Of a stretch of 64,000 nucleotides of DNA, positions 35,922-47,400 are shown one piece after another. The stretch's first letter is position 1. Each line of letters begins with the position of its first letter. A program made the translations under genes and the position numbers. Under the pieces are notes generated by a model. The model searched no databases, had not been told where the DNA came from, and saw only the letters and a list, made by a program, of their open reading frames with translations. The stretch comes from Clostridium sp. AF37-5 (GTDB lineage: Bacteria > Bacillota > Clostridia > Lachnospirales > Lachnospiraceae), in assembly GCF_003477605.1 (NCBI RefSeq), contig NZ_QUDR01000016.1:6311-70310 (forward strand). The letters are read 5' to 3'.

Positions 35922-35968
35922 ACTAATACACTCTCCTTTTGATAAATTAGTTTAACCACTTTTGTGAT

Positions 35969-36349
35969 TTATAAACATTTTTTACAGATGCCGTAAAAAT
36001 AGATTTCATGTCCTTCTATTTTTCCGGGAAACTCGTCATCCATCTTGGTATCCAATTCAAAATCCCAGTCGGCTTCCAAATCGATTACCTGTCTGCAACG
36101 ACGACAAATAAAATGATTGTGTGGGGTGGTCGTTGCATCAAAATGCTCTACCCCGTCACCACAGTTCAATCGCAAAATCTCACCACAGTCTGCTAATAAG
36201 TTTAAATTTCGGTATACCGTTCCTAAACTTATCTTAGGAAATTCTTCTCTGATTTTCTGATATACCTGCTCCGCAGTCGGATGAGACTTTGTTGAACGCA
36301 GATAGACTAACACAGCTTCCCGCTGCCTGCTATACTTGAGTCCAGCCAT
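35969..36349 (-). CDS. perR: PerR-type peroxide-sensing repressor (Fur family)
   Basis: A 126-residue Fur-family regulator with an N-terminal winged helix (TAEQVYQKIREEFPKISLGTV, quoted here as PKISLGTVYRNLNLL) and two zinc-holding pairs, CRRC and CKKC. The residue before the metal-site histidines is Asp (EHFDATTTPHNHF), as in PerR, where Fur has Glu; this supports iron-dependent peroxide sensing. It drives itself and the reverse rubrerythrin from the promoter at 36392-36420, whose start carries a palindromic operator. Confidence 0.85.
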   Translation of the reverse strand: MAGLKYSRQREAVLVYLRSTKSHPTAEQVYQKIREEFPKISLGTVYRNLNLLADCGEILRLNCGDGVEHFDATTTPHNHFICRRCRQVIDLEADWDFELDTKMDDEFPGKIEGHEIYFYGICKKCL

Positions 36350-36365
36350 ATCTCACGCTCCTTTT

Positions 36366-36392
36366 TGATAATAGTAACTGTTACTGTTATCA
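36366..36392. promoter_or_regulatory. PerR/Fur-type operator
   Basis: A 27-bp palindrome, TGATAATAGTAAC-T-GTTACTGTTATCA, with one mismatch between arms, covering the transcription start of perR. Its size and AT-rich dyad fit Fur-family boxes and suggest autorepression. Confidence 0.8.
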
Positions 36393-36420
36393 CTATATAT
36401 CATTTATCTTTGCTTGTCAA
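36392..36420 (-). promoter_or_regulatory. Promoter of perR-rubrerythrin
   Basis: TTGACA (36415-36420), 17 bp, TATAGT (36392-36397) on the minus strand. Near-consensus. Confidence 0.88.
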
Positions 36421-36502
36421 TACTTTTTCTCAATAAATTTTATTTTTTTCACATTCGACATTTTTCTACATAATATATAGTAAAAACAAAAAAGGAGTTT
36501 CT

Positions 36503-36751
36503 ATGAATCTTTCAAAGAAACCATTAGCAATGGCATATGTCCCATGGCAGACTTTTGAAAATGTCATGGAGGGCGAATGTGCCTTAAGACACGGCACCAT
36601 TTTCGAAGATTTAGTTTTTCCGTTTGTTGGTGCACAGGCTGCCTGCCAGGCAGACCGCAGTCAAAACCACTCCCATTCCGGTTCTTGTGGCTGCCATAAC
36701 CGACAGCCCTATATGCAAAACAACTCCTGTGGAAGGCGAGGTGTTTATTGA
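36503..36751 (+). CDS. cotJA: Spore coat protein CotJA
   Basis: An 82-residue protein with the CotJA-type core LAMAYVPWQTFENVMEGECAL and a Cys/His-rich tail (HSHSGSCGCHNRQ). CotJ proteins are made in the mother cell and join the spore coat. Binding site AAGGAG. The TGA shares its A with the ATG of cotJB. A mother-cell sigma promoter is expected upstream, but I could not place one with confidence (CATAATAT at about 36469 is the best -10 candidate). Confidence 0.88.
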   Translation: MNLSKKPLAMAYVPWQTFENVMEGECALRHGTIFEDLVFPFVGAQAACQADRSQNHSHSGSCGCHNRQPYMQNNSCGRRGVY

Positions 36752-37017
36752 TGAATCAAAACAGACATTCAAAGCATCAGAAAATGACCGCTGTACGTGA
36801 GGCCGGATTCTGCATGATTGACGCCGGTATGTATCTGGATACTCATCCTTGCGATGGCAAGGCAATGGATTATTTCAACCGTTACCAGCAGATGTACAAA
36901 GAAGCCGTCTGCGATTACGAAAAACACTGCGGACCGTTATTTTTAACCGGTATTGATACAAACGATGGCTGGACCTGGACCGATGAACCGTGGCCATGGG
37001 AAGGGGGGTGCAGCTGA
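36751..37017 (+). CDS. cotJB: Spore coat protein CotJB
   Basis: An 88-residue protein with the CotJB pattern: CMIDAGMYLDTHPCDGKAMDYF followed by CDYEKHCGPL and a Trp-rich end (WTWTDEPWPWEGG). The start is the ATG at 36751 that overlaps the cotJA stop (TGATG); the stop overlaps the cotJC ATG in the same way. The three genes are one translationally coupled operon. Confidence 0.9.
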   Translation: MNQNRHSKHQKMTAVREAGFCMIDAGMYLDTHPCDGKAMDYFNRYQQMYKEAVCDYEKHCGPLFLTGIDTNDGWTWTDEPWPWEGGCS

Positions 37018-37115
37018 TGTGGACGTATGAACGACGACTGGAATACCCAGTCAATATCAAAACGCCGAATGCAAAATTGGCAAAAGTAATAATCAGTCAG
37101 CTGGGTGGACCGTAG
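37017..37115 (+). pseudogene. cotJC: cotJC, 5' fragment cut by the prophage
   Basis: The frame opens with the CotJC start MWTYERRLEYPVNIKTP and continues to ISQLGGP, where CotJC proteins normally read GGxDGELAA and go on to about 190 residues as a manganese-catalase-like coat protein. Here TAG follows the GGP at once (37113-37115), and phage DNA begins. Residues 1-32 are intact, with no frameshift, and the coupling to cotJB is kept. This is the pattern of a gene split by a site-specific insertion, not of slow decay. The 3' part should lie beyond the right edge on the same strand. Confidence 0.9.
37105..37115. other. Probable left attachment site of the prophage
   Basis: The host sequence GGTGGACCG (codons Gly-Gly-Pro of cotJC) is the last host-like DNA; TAGTGCTGAG follows without similarity to cotJC. 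The exact crossover and core cannot be set without the right end. The 86 bases from here to the amidase stop hold only a weak stem (37176-37197). Confidence 0.7.
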
Positions 37116-37201
37116 TGCTGAGAGTTATAAAAAGATTTTTTCACTTTAGATTGTCCTTAAAATAACATAGAATTCACTGAAAGTAAAGGGATTTCAGACT
37201 T

Positions 37202-37906
37202 TTAAATTTCTTTCACCTTTTTCAAACTAATCCATTGCCATTTGTCATTCTTTTTGTTCAACAAACGCCCCCAGGCACCAACCACCTTAGAAATCTTGAC
37301 AACCTCTCCCGGATTTATGCTGCCAATTTTATTTGTAGGTTTTACACCCTTAGATGAGCGGATAGCTGCTGCCTTTGTTACTTTGGCTCTGTACTGATAA
37401 TTATACATAATTTTGTTGTAAAGATGCTTCCATTTCAAGTTACCTTTACCGACCATTGGCTCTGGACACGCTTTGCCGTTGACGTCCCAATGTCTAATGA
37501 TAGTTTTTGCATTCGGACATCTCTTCTGAATATACAACACCAGCTCACGAATAGCAAGCATCTGTTCCCAACTTACACCTTTTTTGCAATCACATAATTC
37601 AATGGACACACTGTTATCATTCGTGCACTTCTTATAATACGATGCAGCCCCGTTCTTACGAGTAAAGAAGTGACCAACCGCCCAGGCAGTATATTCCATT
37701 GGCACGGACTCCCAAATCTCAGATTTTTTATCTACAAAGAAATGCGCACCTGCTTCCCTCGTGTTGCCAGTAGCGTAGAAATCAGCATTATTCTTTGCTG
37801 TATCCCCTTTGTTCCCGGTGAAATGAATTACAATGTACTTTATGTCCTTTAAACTCCTTTTGCTCCCATAACTGATTGATTTTGCTCTTCTTTTTTTAAT
37901 CTCCAT
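37202..37906 (-). CDS. Phage endolysin, N-acetylmuramoyl-L-alanine amidase
   Basis: A 234-residue Amidase_2 enzyme that cuts the peptide from glycan in peptidoglycan. Zinc ligands are visible as His28 (IVIHFTGN), a second His (RHWDVNGK) and the Cys of KACPEP. The C-terminal 60 residues form an SH3-like wall-binding domain (GSINPGEVVKISKVVGAWGR). The start is the ATG at 37904-37906 with AAGGTGAA before it, 11 bases inside the holin gene. Last gene of the phage late region. Confidence 0.92.
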   Translation of the reverse strand: MEIKKRRAKSISYGSKRSLKDIKYIVIHFTGNKGDTAKNNADFYATGNTREAGAHFFVDKKSEIWESVPMEYTAWAVGHFFTRKNGAASYYKKCTNDNSVSIELCDCKKGVSWEQMLAIRELVLYIQKRCPNAKTIIRHWDVNGKACPEPMVGKGNLKWKHLYNKIMYNYQYRAKVTKAAAIRSSKGVKPTNKIGSINPGEVVKISKVVGAWGRLLNKKNDKWQWISLKKVKEI

Positions 37907-38330
37907 TCGTTTCACCTTCCTTATCTGCTTTCTGTTGCAATACCTCAATGGACTTTGTAATTACCGACGGAAGTTTAATTCCCATCAACCCCGCCTTCTC
38001 TACAACGGAAATTAATTCATTTGTTATAAACGCTATGACTACAGCATCTCGAAAATAATCGGTTCCAATTACCAAATCAACGCGATGTGCCACAAGAACA
38101 AATACAAACGACATTCCTTTTCGGCATAATCCTTTCCAGCAGGCACGAGATTCCAGTTTTCCCGTTGATGTCTTATTGCTCTTCTTAAACACACCCGCCA
38201 CAAGCAATCCTGATACATAATCCACTGTCATAAAAATGAGAAGCGTTGTCATTCCGGAAGTCCATCCTCCAAAAAACGTTGCCACGCTACTTCCAATCAA
38301 CCCGCAAATCGTACAAATCATCTGTTTCAT
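37896..38330 (-). CDS. Phage holin
   Basis: A 144-residue protein with three to four membrane segments (about 10-25, 30-55, 85-105, 110-125) and the holin_4/toxin-secretion-type motif FMTVDYVSGLLVAGVFKKSNKTSTG, quoted here as TVDYVSGLLVAGVFKKS. It makes the membrane lesion that lets the amidase reach the wall. The start is the ATG at 38328-38330 behind a run of five G. A longer reading would cover the phage promoter at 38359-38400. Confidence 0.88.
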   Translation of the reverse strand: MKQMICTICGLIGSSVATFFGGWTSGMTTLLIFMTVDYVSGLLVAGVFKKSNKTSTGKLESRACWKGLCRKGMSFVFVLVAHRVDLVIGTDYFRDAVVIAFITNELISVVEKAGLMGIKLPSVITKSIEVLQQKADKEGETNGD

Positions 38331-38358
38331 TCTATAAGTCCCCCTTTGTTTTTTTCTC

Positions 38359-38400
38359 AGTATAGCAAAGGAACTAGAAGTTTTACCCCCTAGTTCCCAT
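38359..38400 (-). promoter_or_regulatory. Phage promoter of the lysis genes
   Basis: ATGGGAACTAGGGG (38387-38400), 22 bp, TATACT (38359-38364) on the minus strand. Here GGAACTAG is also one arm of an inverted repeat with CTAGTTCC. Same element and spacing as at 60683 and 62148. Confidence 0.78.
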
Positions 38401-38409
38401 GCGAACCAC

Positions 38410-41400
38410 CTATTCCTCATTCCATTTTTTAAACGTATCGCTTGTATAGATGCATTTACCCTTTATTTTGAGCTTATACAGTTTCTGCATAATAAGCTGT
38501 TTCTCATGCGTATTTTTAGCACTTCGAAACTTGTCTTTATACTCAGAGGATAATTTCGATCGAATGGACGCAAATGCTTTCTTCTCTTTCTTACTGGCAC
38601 TAAGTTCATGCTTTTCATCGTCCTTTTCAATTTTCGTCATTGCTTCCTCGTACATCTGTTGTAATATTTCTTCGTAACCTTTTCCCTCCTCAATGGCAGC
38701 AACCAAATCATCGCTCTTGTAAAAAGAAAGATAATCATGTGCATCCTTTGCACCGGATTCCGTTTTGTCCTGCATCTTATTTAATGCACTGTTGGTAGCC
38801 GCTACAATCTCATAATGATTAAATCCCATTTTTATAAGTTTGTTATAACATTCCATATAACCATTATGATTTTTTGCAAGACGATACTGTGCCGCTTGCT
38901 TTACTAAATCATTTCGACTTGCCAGCTGGTCCTTTACCGCTGTTTCCACATCACCTTCACCTTTCTTCCCATTTTGTTTCATCTTCTCACGGTATTGAGC
39001 AGCCGTCTTTTTGTCATCATCCATAAGTGCATCATAAATTTTCTTTCCATACACATTCGCTTTCGGCTCCTCTTTGTCCGTCGAAAACGAAAACAAGCCT
39101 TCCCCGGATGTCACATCCTCAACATTCTTCCAAATACCAACCGCTACATTTTTTACGTTGTCAACCGGAATACCGCACATTTTCGCCACTACTCCAGCCG
39201 CATCAAAAAATGCATTCTTTATCGCATCCTTTCCATTCTCAGCCTCCTCGTCTGAATCGCTGAATGCATCAATTACTCCATTCCCCATTTTCACGATTGA
39301 TTCACATAAAGAAGATATCTCACTAAACAGGGATACTTCAATTCCATAATACTTTTCCTTTGTAATTGCCGAATAGACAAGGTTATACAATTCATTACCG
39401 CCTATAAAACTACCGGACAACGAACCCAACACCCCATTCATCCACTCAGACATAACACTCTCCGTTGTTAGTTCATTTTCATCATCACGATAAGGATTTA
39501 CCTTATGCAAAAGACCTCTTGCCAAAAATGTCATCGTAGAAAGCACTGCTGCCGATACCAGCTGACTGGATACTGCCCAAGCGAATTCCTTTCTTGCCTG
39601 TTTCTTCTGCTCCTTGGTTCCATTTTGGTTTTTCGCATGCAGATTGCATGCTGCATCATATAAAATACCGCCATTTTGCATACGCTGTGTCATAAACATA
39701 AACATGACTTTTTTAATTTTACTTGGATCACGCAAATAATCCGGTCGCTGCATAACCGTATAATTTGGCTGTGTGTCTTCCACGCATCGATTAAACACTT
39801 CTGCCACTTGTCGATAATACGCATCGGTTTCCTTTTTCAAATCCTTATAATTTGCATCCACATAATATTGTGACGCATACCAAAGTCTGCCAACCGTAGC
39901 AACATCAACCTTTTGTATCATGTTCTTTACTTCTTTTACCACCGGCATACGATTGGTAAGGCTATTCAAATTATCAATATCAGCCATTTCCTGTGTTGAA
40001 TTTCCTTTATTTCGATACCATAAAAGTGGCGTATATTTTGCAATCAGTTCTCGGTCAGCACTACTAATCGGAAGTCCGTGTTTACCTCCCTTTGCAAGAG
40101 CTTTCATCACCGGCTCCCAGCCAAGGGTGGCAACTGCTGTCGGATAAGATGCCGCCTGTTTCATAATAACCGACCAGTTCCCGGTCAGAACAGAACCCGC
40201 AAAATTTCCACGGAGCATATCAAAGACCGTTGATTCCCCGGTTCTCGCATTTTGCAAATCCGAAATCAGGTTATCAATATAATTAGACGCCATCCTGCCC
40301 CACACATCCTGCATTGCCTTATGAACCGTATCGTCTTGTACTAATACCGATTTAGTGGATACATCTTCACTGTCTACATCTGTTACCTTCCACGTAGACC
40401 CATTATATACCTTGTTAAAATTCCTGATTGGAATGGCAAGACCACCAAACTCTGAGGTAATCTTCAATGACCTCTGTGCTGTATCAATGATACTTTCCAA
40501 TACCAATGGTTTTGTCGATTGTACACGCTCCTTCAAAAAGCCGGCACCTTCCAAAGTTTTATCCATTTTCAAACCGGTAATATCCGCAGCAACATAATTT
40601 TGGTCAACCGAAATCGGATAATAATTCTTCTCGTTTGCCTTTTTAAACCCATACAATTCCATCGAGGTCTCATTAATTACACGCCCCGTATACTCATGAA
40701 ATAACTTTTTAAAAGCACGAAGAACTTTCTTCTCTTCCGGCGACATGGCATCTTCCATCGCCTGAATCTTTGCGGACGTTACTCCTACAGCCTTTTTCGT
40801 TTTGTCATAGGCACCCTTTTTATCTCCCTTTAAATATAATTCCATGTTCGGCATCGTAACACCGCCATAAATCATATGTCGCAAGTTGTCCTTATTCATT
40901 CCATGCATAACAAGAGCCATACGCATTCCTTTCGTCACTTGTACCTTCTTGCCATCCTCATAAACAAGACCGGTGTCAACCATCCCCTGCTTCTTATCAA
41001 AAGTTTTCATCAATTTTACGACATTTTCGTCCTCCATCACATCCGCAAGAATAGCTTCACCATCTTGCTGGATTTTCAGCATTTTTCGCTGTCCTTCATT
41101 TAACTCACGCCATTCCTGCATAAACTCTCCATCCGCATATCCGGTAATCCGACGGAATGCTCGATAAGAGTTTAAAGATTTCAAAGTAAACTCCGGAAAT
41201 TTTCTCAAAACTTTATGTGTACTCATAAAGGAACTTACTCCTTTTGCCGAACGCACCTCATGAATGACTCGTTCTGCTGCCTTTCTGGCATTTGTTTCCC
41301 CTTCTTTGCGAATCAGCTCAGTTGCCCTTCGAATCGTTTTATACACCATTTTCATCGCATCATATACTTCATCCAAATCCGCAGATGATAAATCATAAAT

Positions 41401-44400
41401 GCTGTTTCCATTATTCTTAAACCTATTTGCAATACGCTGTAATTCATAGTCAATATCCTCATCATATTCCGATGCAAAATTGTAATCCGGATCATTTTTC
41501 ATTTTCTCAAAATACTGCCTTGCATCATCTAACGCATTATATAATTGCGTTCCTTCTTTCGCACCCAAATTGACAGCCTCGCACACATCAATTACAGACC
41601 GAACCAAATCTTGTGGCACATACATCCCCTCTTTTGGTTTCATCAGCATTTGTCTCATCTGCTTATGCAAACGACGAATCTTATTCTTTGCTTCTGTCTG
41701 TTTTTTCTGCTCAGATAAATTCTTACGGTACTGACGATTCTCAATCTTCATTTCCGCAATCTTTTTATCCTGTCCTTTTTTTAATCTCTCGATGTACCTT
41801 TTTTGCTTTTCAATCTCATGCTGATACTTACGAATCAGTTCTCCGTTTTGTGTCGTCTCAATCACATTTGCATAATCATGTATCTTAGCATACGCCTCTC
41901 GGATTCTCTGATTCTTGTTTTTTATCTGGTCATTCATACTCACCTTTAATCCTTCAAGGAATTGCTTTTCACATTCCTTGCGATAATCCTGGAGCATGGC
42001 AAGATACACTCGGTTTGCTTCCTTCCACTCACGCTCTACGGCGGCATCCGCCTTATCCTTAAACGTTTGTCTCTGTGGTATCATACTCATTTCCTTGTAA
42101 ATATTTAAGGCAAGGTCATAAGATGCCTGCTCAATATCTTCCCCATAAGCATTTCGATAAGTTGGTCGCAATCCGTCCAATACCGTCATTACCTCTGCTA
42201 TCATATCACCGTCATTGGTATCCGCCTTAAATAACTCCGGATACTTCTCGCTTAACTCTCCCCAGACCTGATCAAGAGTCGTCCCCTCCGAAACAATTCT
42301 AAGCCGTCCGAAATTACTCTTGCGAAACTCTCCCATACTTCCATACATGTAATTTACTTCACTTTTCTGGGCTTCCGACAACGCAAGTTTTGTTTTACGG
42401 AAATACTCTCGTAAATCTTTGTACTCGTTATACAATGTCATATCTTTTGCTGTGCTTTTTTCAAGGACACCTCGTGCAATCTCAGAAGTAATCTTTAATG
42501 CCTCTTTATAATCCGCACCCTCTTCATTCATATAAGCATACAGTTTTGTCAGGTTATCCCGAAATGTTTCTGCATCAAAGGACGAATGATATTTTTTCAA
42601 TATTTTTTTACATACTGCCTCTACACGTGCCGGTTCCGGAATGGTTTTCTTTCCCGGCTTAAATTCACTCTGAAGCATCTCCACAACTTTCTTTAATTGC
42701 TCATTTTCTTCTACCAGACTTTCCTCTGTTGTCATAGTTTCTGCCAATGAATGACGCAGTTTTTCTGCACGCTCTGATACATGAAGGGAATATTTTTCGC
42801 CTTCACCGGATATAATGTTCTTGACAATCTCTTTGTATCGTGCTAGATTGTTACTATAATCCTGATGAAGTAAGCCCCCATGGGATTGGCCCATGGGCCA
42901 CACTGCTTCATCAGGATTTACTTTTATTATCCGGTTTTCTTTACGAGCACTTTCAACATAATTCTGTATTGATTTCTTCCCATACAAACTGAGCATAACA
43001 TTAGCAATCGTATGTTCACCTTTAACACGTCCACTACCATTGGGTTTAATTGCTGCAATAACAACATTTCCCTGATTGTCCTTTACATTTGTTACCAAAA
43101 TTACATCCGCATTATTTTCATTTGTATTTGATTTTATAATCATTGCTGGTGTTTCTAATTGCTTCTGTAGTTTTGTAAATAATCCTTTTCCCAAACCATG
43201 ATAATTTGTTTTTGGTTTAAAACGATTTTCTTTTTTTGCCTCTTCTTGCGTTTTTATTGTCGAATACACATGTTGGTTCGTCATAAGCATTGGAAGATCA
43301 TTCCAGCCTAGTTCCTTCAACGCTTTTGTTGTTTCTCCCAGATAAACATGCGTGTAATCTTTTGGTACGGTATCATTTAGCACATCATCTATCTGCTTAT
43401 CTAGATCAACACTAATAGAGTAGCGAATGTCCTTGTTTTCTCCACTATTGGCTTCTCTACTATTTTCTGCACGTTTCGATACACGAGTGGAATATTTTTC
43501 ACCTTCACCAGATATAATGTTCTTGACAATCTCTTTGTATCGTGCTAGATTGTCCTTATAATCCTGATGAAGTATGTTCCCTCGGAATTGGACCGTTGGA
43601 CCCACTGCTTTATCAGGATTTACTTTTATGATACGGTTCTCCCTTCCAGCTTTTTCGACATAATTATGCAGAGACTCTTTTCCATACATGCTTAACATAA
43701 TATTAGCATCTAGCGTTGCTGTTTTCTTTCTTCCTACCCCATTTGGTTTAACTGCTGCAATGACAACATTTCCATTCTTATCAACAACAGAAGATACCAT
43801 TACCAAATCTGCATTATTTTCTTTGTTATTGGATTTAATTATCATCCATGGGCTTTCAATGTCTTCCAATACATGCATAAACTTTTCTTTGCCTAAATTA
43901 TGATAATTTCTTATTTTCTTATATCTTGCACCCTTATCTTCCTTCCCATTAATCACACTATACACGTGTTGGTTTGTCATAAGCATCGGAAGGTCATTCC
44001 AGCCTAATTCTTTCAAGGCTTTCGTTGTTTCTCCCAAATATACATGCGTATAATCTTTTGGTACGGTATCATTTAGCACATCATCTATCTGCTTATCCAG
44101 ATCAACACTAATAGAGTAGCGAATGTCCTTGTTTTCCTTTGTTGGTTTTTCATTTGTCATTTTACTATCTTTGTTCTTGACATTCCCCACAATGTTGGTT
44201 AGAATTTCTTCAAGAGATGGATTGTTGCTAGGGTTGCTTATAACTTTGTTATAGGTCCTAGTCTTGAACAACAATTCATCTCTTTTTATGGTTGCTACTT
44301 CATGCATATAAAATCTTTGCTTCGCATTTTCCCTACGCAATACAACAGCCATTATATATTTGCCACATATTTTTTCCTGACTTCCAACAATTTCTATTGG

Positions 44401-47400
44401 TGCCGCAATTACAACTCTCGCATGACCTTTTCCTTTATAGTTACTGCTATAATTCACTATTTTCCCGTTCTTAATAATATCAGGAATTGCTTTAAAGGAA
44501 ATTGCCTTCGCACGACCAATCCCATGTGATATATCATCTTTTACTCCTTTGCGGCTTAACTCAACATCCCCTAACATTTCATTATAAACATTATTGCCGA
44601 TATCATCGAAAAATTCTGCAACTTGGTCAACAAGTTTTATTTTCCCCTTTGAAAATTCCGTTTCTTTCACATTACTCACCGTCGGCATATTTGCAACATC
44701 TTTTAGGTTCGTTTTAATATCATCTTGTATTGTATCCGGAATTACCTTGACCGAATACTTCCCTCTTTTCTCTTTTTCTTCACCCTTATTATTACTATCC
44801 AATTTCTTGTAGTTCTCCCCCGCTTTATCCACGGCATCCATGAACATCTGCTGAATCTTTTCCTTCTGTTCCACGTTGAGTTCTGCTGCCAGTCTGGCCG
44901 CTTTTGTCATAGGAGTATCATCAATATATTTTTTTATCTTTTCAAATACATGCTTTACCAAATCTGCGATTTTCTGAAATACATTTTTCTTTGCATTCAC
45001 ATCCAGCTTCGCATCTTTCATTACCCAGTCAATAAAGTTTTTTGCCCCGGCTTCATCATAAAACACACCACTGACAGCATCGTTGATTAACTCTCCTGCA
45101 GCATCCTCATAACTTTTTTCACCTTCCACCTGCTCATAGGCTCTTTGATAAGATTCAATTAAGGCGTGGATATCCTCTGCTCCATGTTTCTCTACCAGGT
45201 AATTAAGCATCACTCCCATTAATTTCTGATACTCTTTTTCCGACATTACCGATGCAAATTCCAAAGATTCATGTATCACTACACCAAATTTATTTTCTGC
45301 ATCTTCCGCAAATGCCATCTGTCCTCTATCCATATTCAATAAACCATTTACCGTATCTGCATCTTTATCTGTGAGGGTATTTAAATCCAATACATCCAAT
45401 CCGGTTTTCTTTGCCAATTCTTTTTTCACGCGAACAAAGCTATCCTTATCCTCCGAAGCATAGCGGTAATCTTCATATTCACCTTTTCCTTTTTTTTGCG
45501 CCGGTGCAACTTTGTTTTCTGCCTCTGCTGCCTTTGCGTTTTCTCCATGTACCTTTCCTAATTCATACACAAGACGCATTGCTCCCTTGTCACTCATTAT
45601 ACGAAATGACTTAGACGCCTGCATCATTTTATCAAAACTGATACTTCCCAATCTTCCCATACGATATGCCATACGGAAATTATTTGCATAAACACCGGCA
45701 TTATCCTTACCATTGTAATAATCCACAAGTGCCGTTGCCGCAGCCGCATTATCCATCTTTGATGCAATGTTAAACAAATTCTGTGTACCTTCATCCTGAA
45801 AAGACAAGTCTGCAAGATTTACTACCTCACCATCCGTAGTCTCTACTGTAGCCGATTCTTTCCCAATTTCCCGAAATCCTTTTACCTTTACTTGTTCGTC
45901 AGATGCCGTAAATGCCGCATTCTCTGTCTTTCTAAAATTAGCATTCGTAACATTTTCTGACGGTGCATCATTCTGCTTTGTCTTTTCCGGCTGTAGTTCT
46001 TGTACCTCAACCGGTCGCTGATTCCGTTCCATTCCCTCGTCAAGATTCACACGATCGAATGTAGTATCTATATTAGCAGTAGCATCTTCCTCCTGCTTCG
46101 ACACAGACTCCTTCTGCATCATCTCGCTTTTCTGATTCAGAGATACTGTCCTTTTCATTGCATTTGAAACAGAGGCATCCATAATGTCATACAATGCCTG
46201 CCGCTCGGATTCGAATTTTGCATATTTACTCTTTTTAGCTAACTCCTGTGCTTTCTCGCGTGCCATCTGGTCGATTTCTACTCCCAGACTATCCGGCACA
46301 CCACGAATGGCATCTTCATACGCCCTTGCAAGTTCTCCGCTCGTTCTTGCTTCTGTAAAATTATTTTCAGCATTTTCCATGATGTCTACTGAAATTTTAC
46401 CGTATTTTTCCGTATCATCTTTTGCCTTCTCGTAAGTGTCCATACCTCTTTTTGCAGCATATGCAAGTAAATCTGTGCCTTCATTTCCCTCTGTAATCGA
46501 TGTCCCATTCTTTTTCACTAATGACTCATACTGTGCTTTCGAATACACATTTGCATAGGTACCAAAAAGACCACCTGAAAAAGCCCCTGCTGCCGTGTCC
46601 TCTGCTACTTGTATCAAGAAGTCTTTCCGTGCATTTTTCTTTGCCTCATCCTTTGACATTCCCTGCTGGATATAATTTTTAACATTTTCATTATACTCAC
46701 TTTTACTTCCATTAACTGCACGGTCGACAAATGCATTTGCAAAGTCCGAAGCAAGTTCTTCTGATCCTTCTACCGCCCCCTGTTTTACAAGATTCTTTGC
46801 AAAATCGCGAAACTGTTTTGGATTTGTTGTTTTTAACGCCTCAAAACTATCCAGTGAAAACTTTTCGCTTGCCCACTCTGCCAAACCGGCTCCCAATCCG
46901 GTAATCAAAGACTGTCCGGCACTTCCTGTTCTCTCATAGGTGTCCATGTACGATTGATTTGCCGCATTTGCTCCCATCAACGCACTAGCTGCCCCACCTG
47001 CTAGCTTGGTTCCCTTAACCCCTTTCGTCACAAGAATATCCGCAGCAGAATCAACCGTGGACATTCCAGCATTGTAAACAAATTTACCGATATCATTATC
47101 GATGCCTTCTGACACGGTCTGTCTTACATTATTCGTATAAGAACTGTATGGATGGCTGGCATGATTAATGGGATAAGACTTATCCGATGACAGGTTTTTA
47201 ACCGCATGATTTACATCCTCTGCAAGTTCCAACGGTGAAAGCAAGTTTGACCCCACACTTAACGCACTAGATACTACCGGATGTTCGTCTGCTATTTTTC
47301 TTGTCCCTTCATCCCATGCCTCCTGTTCTTTATTATCTGTGTTAATGTTCTCGCTGTCGATAATGTAATCTACATCAATTCCTTTTTCCTTTAATTCCTT

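Noticed and set aside
36440..36500. Sporulation sigma-E promoter before cotJA
   Set aside because: CATAATAT could be a -10 box, but no acceptable -35 stands at the right distance, so I did not list it.
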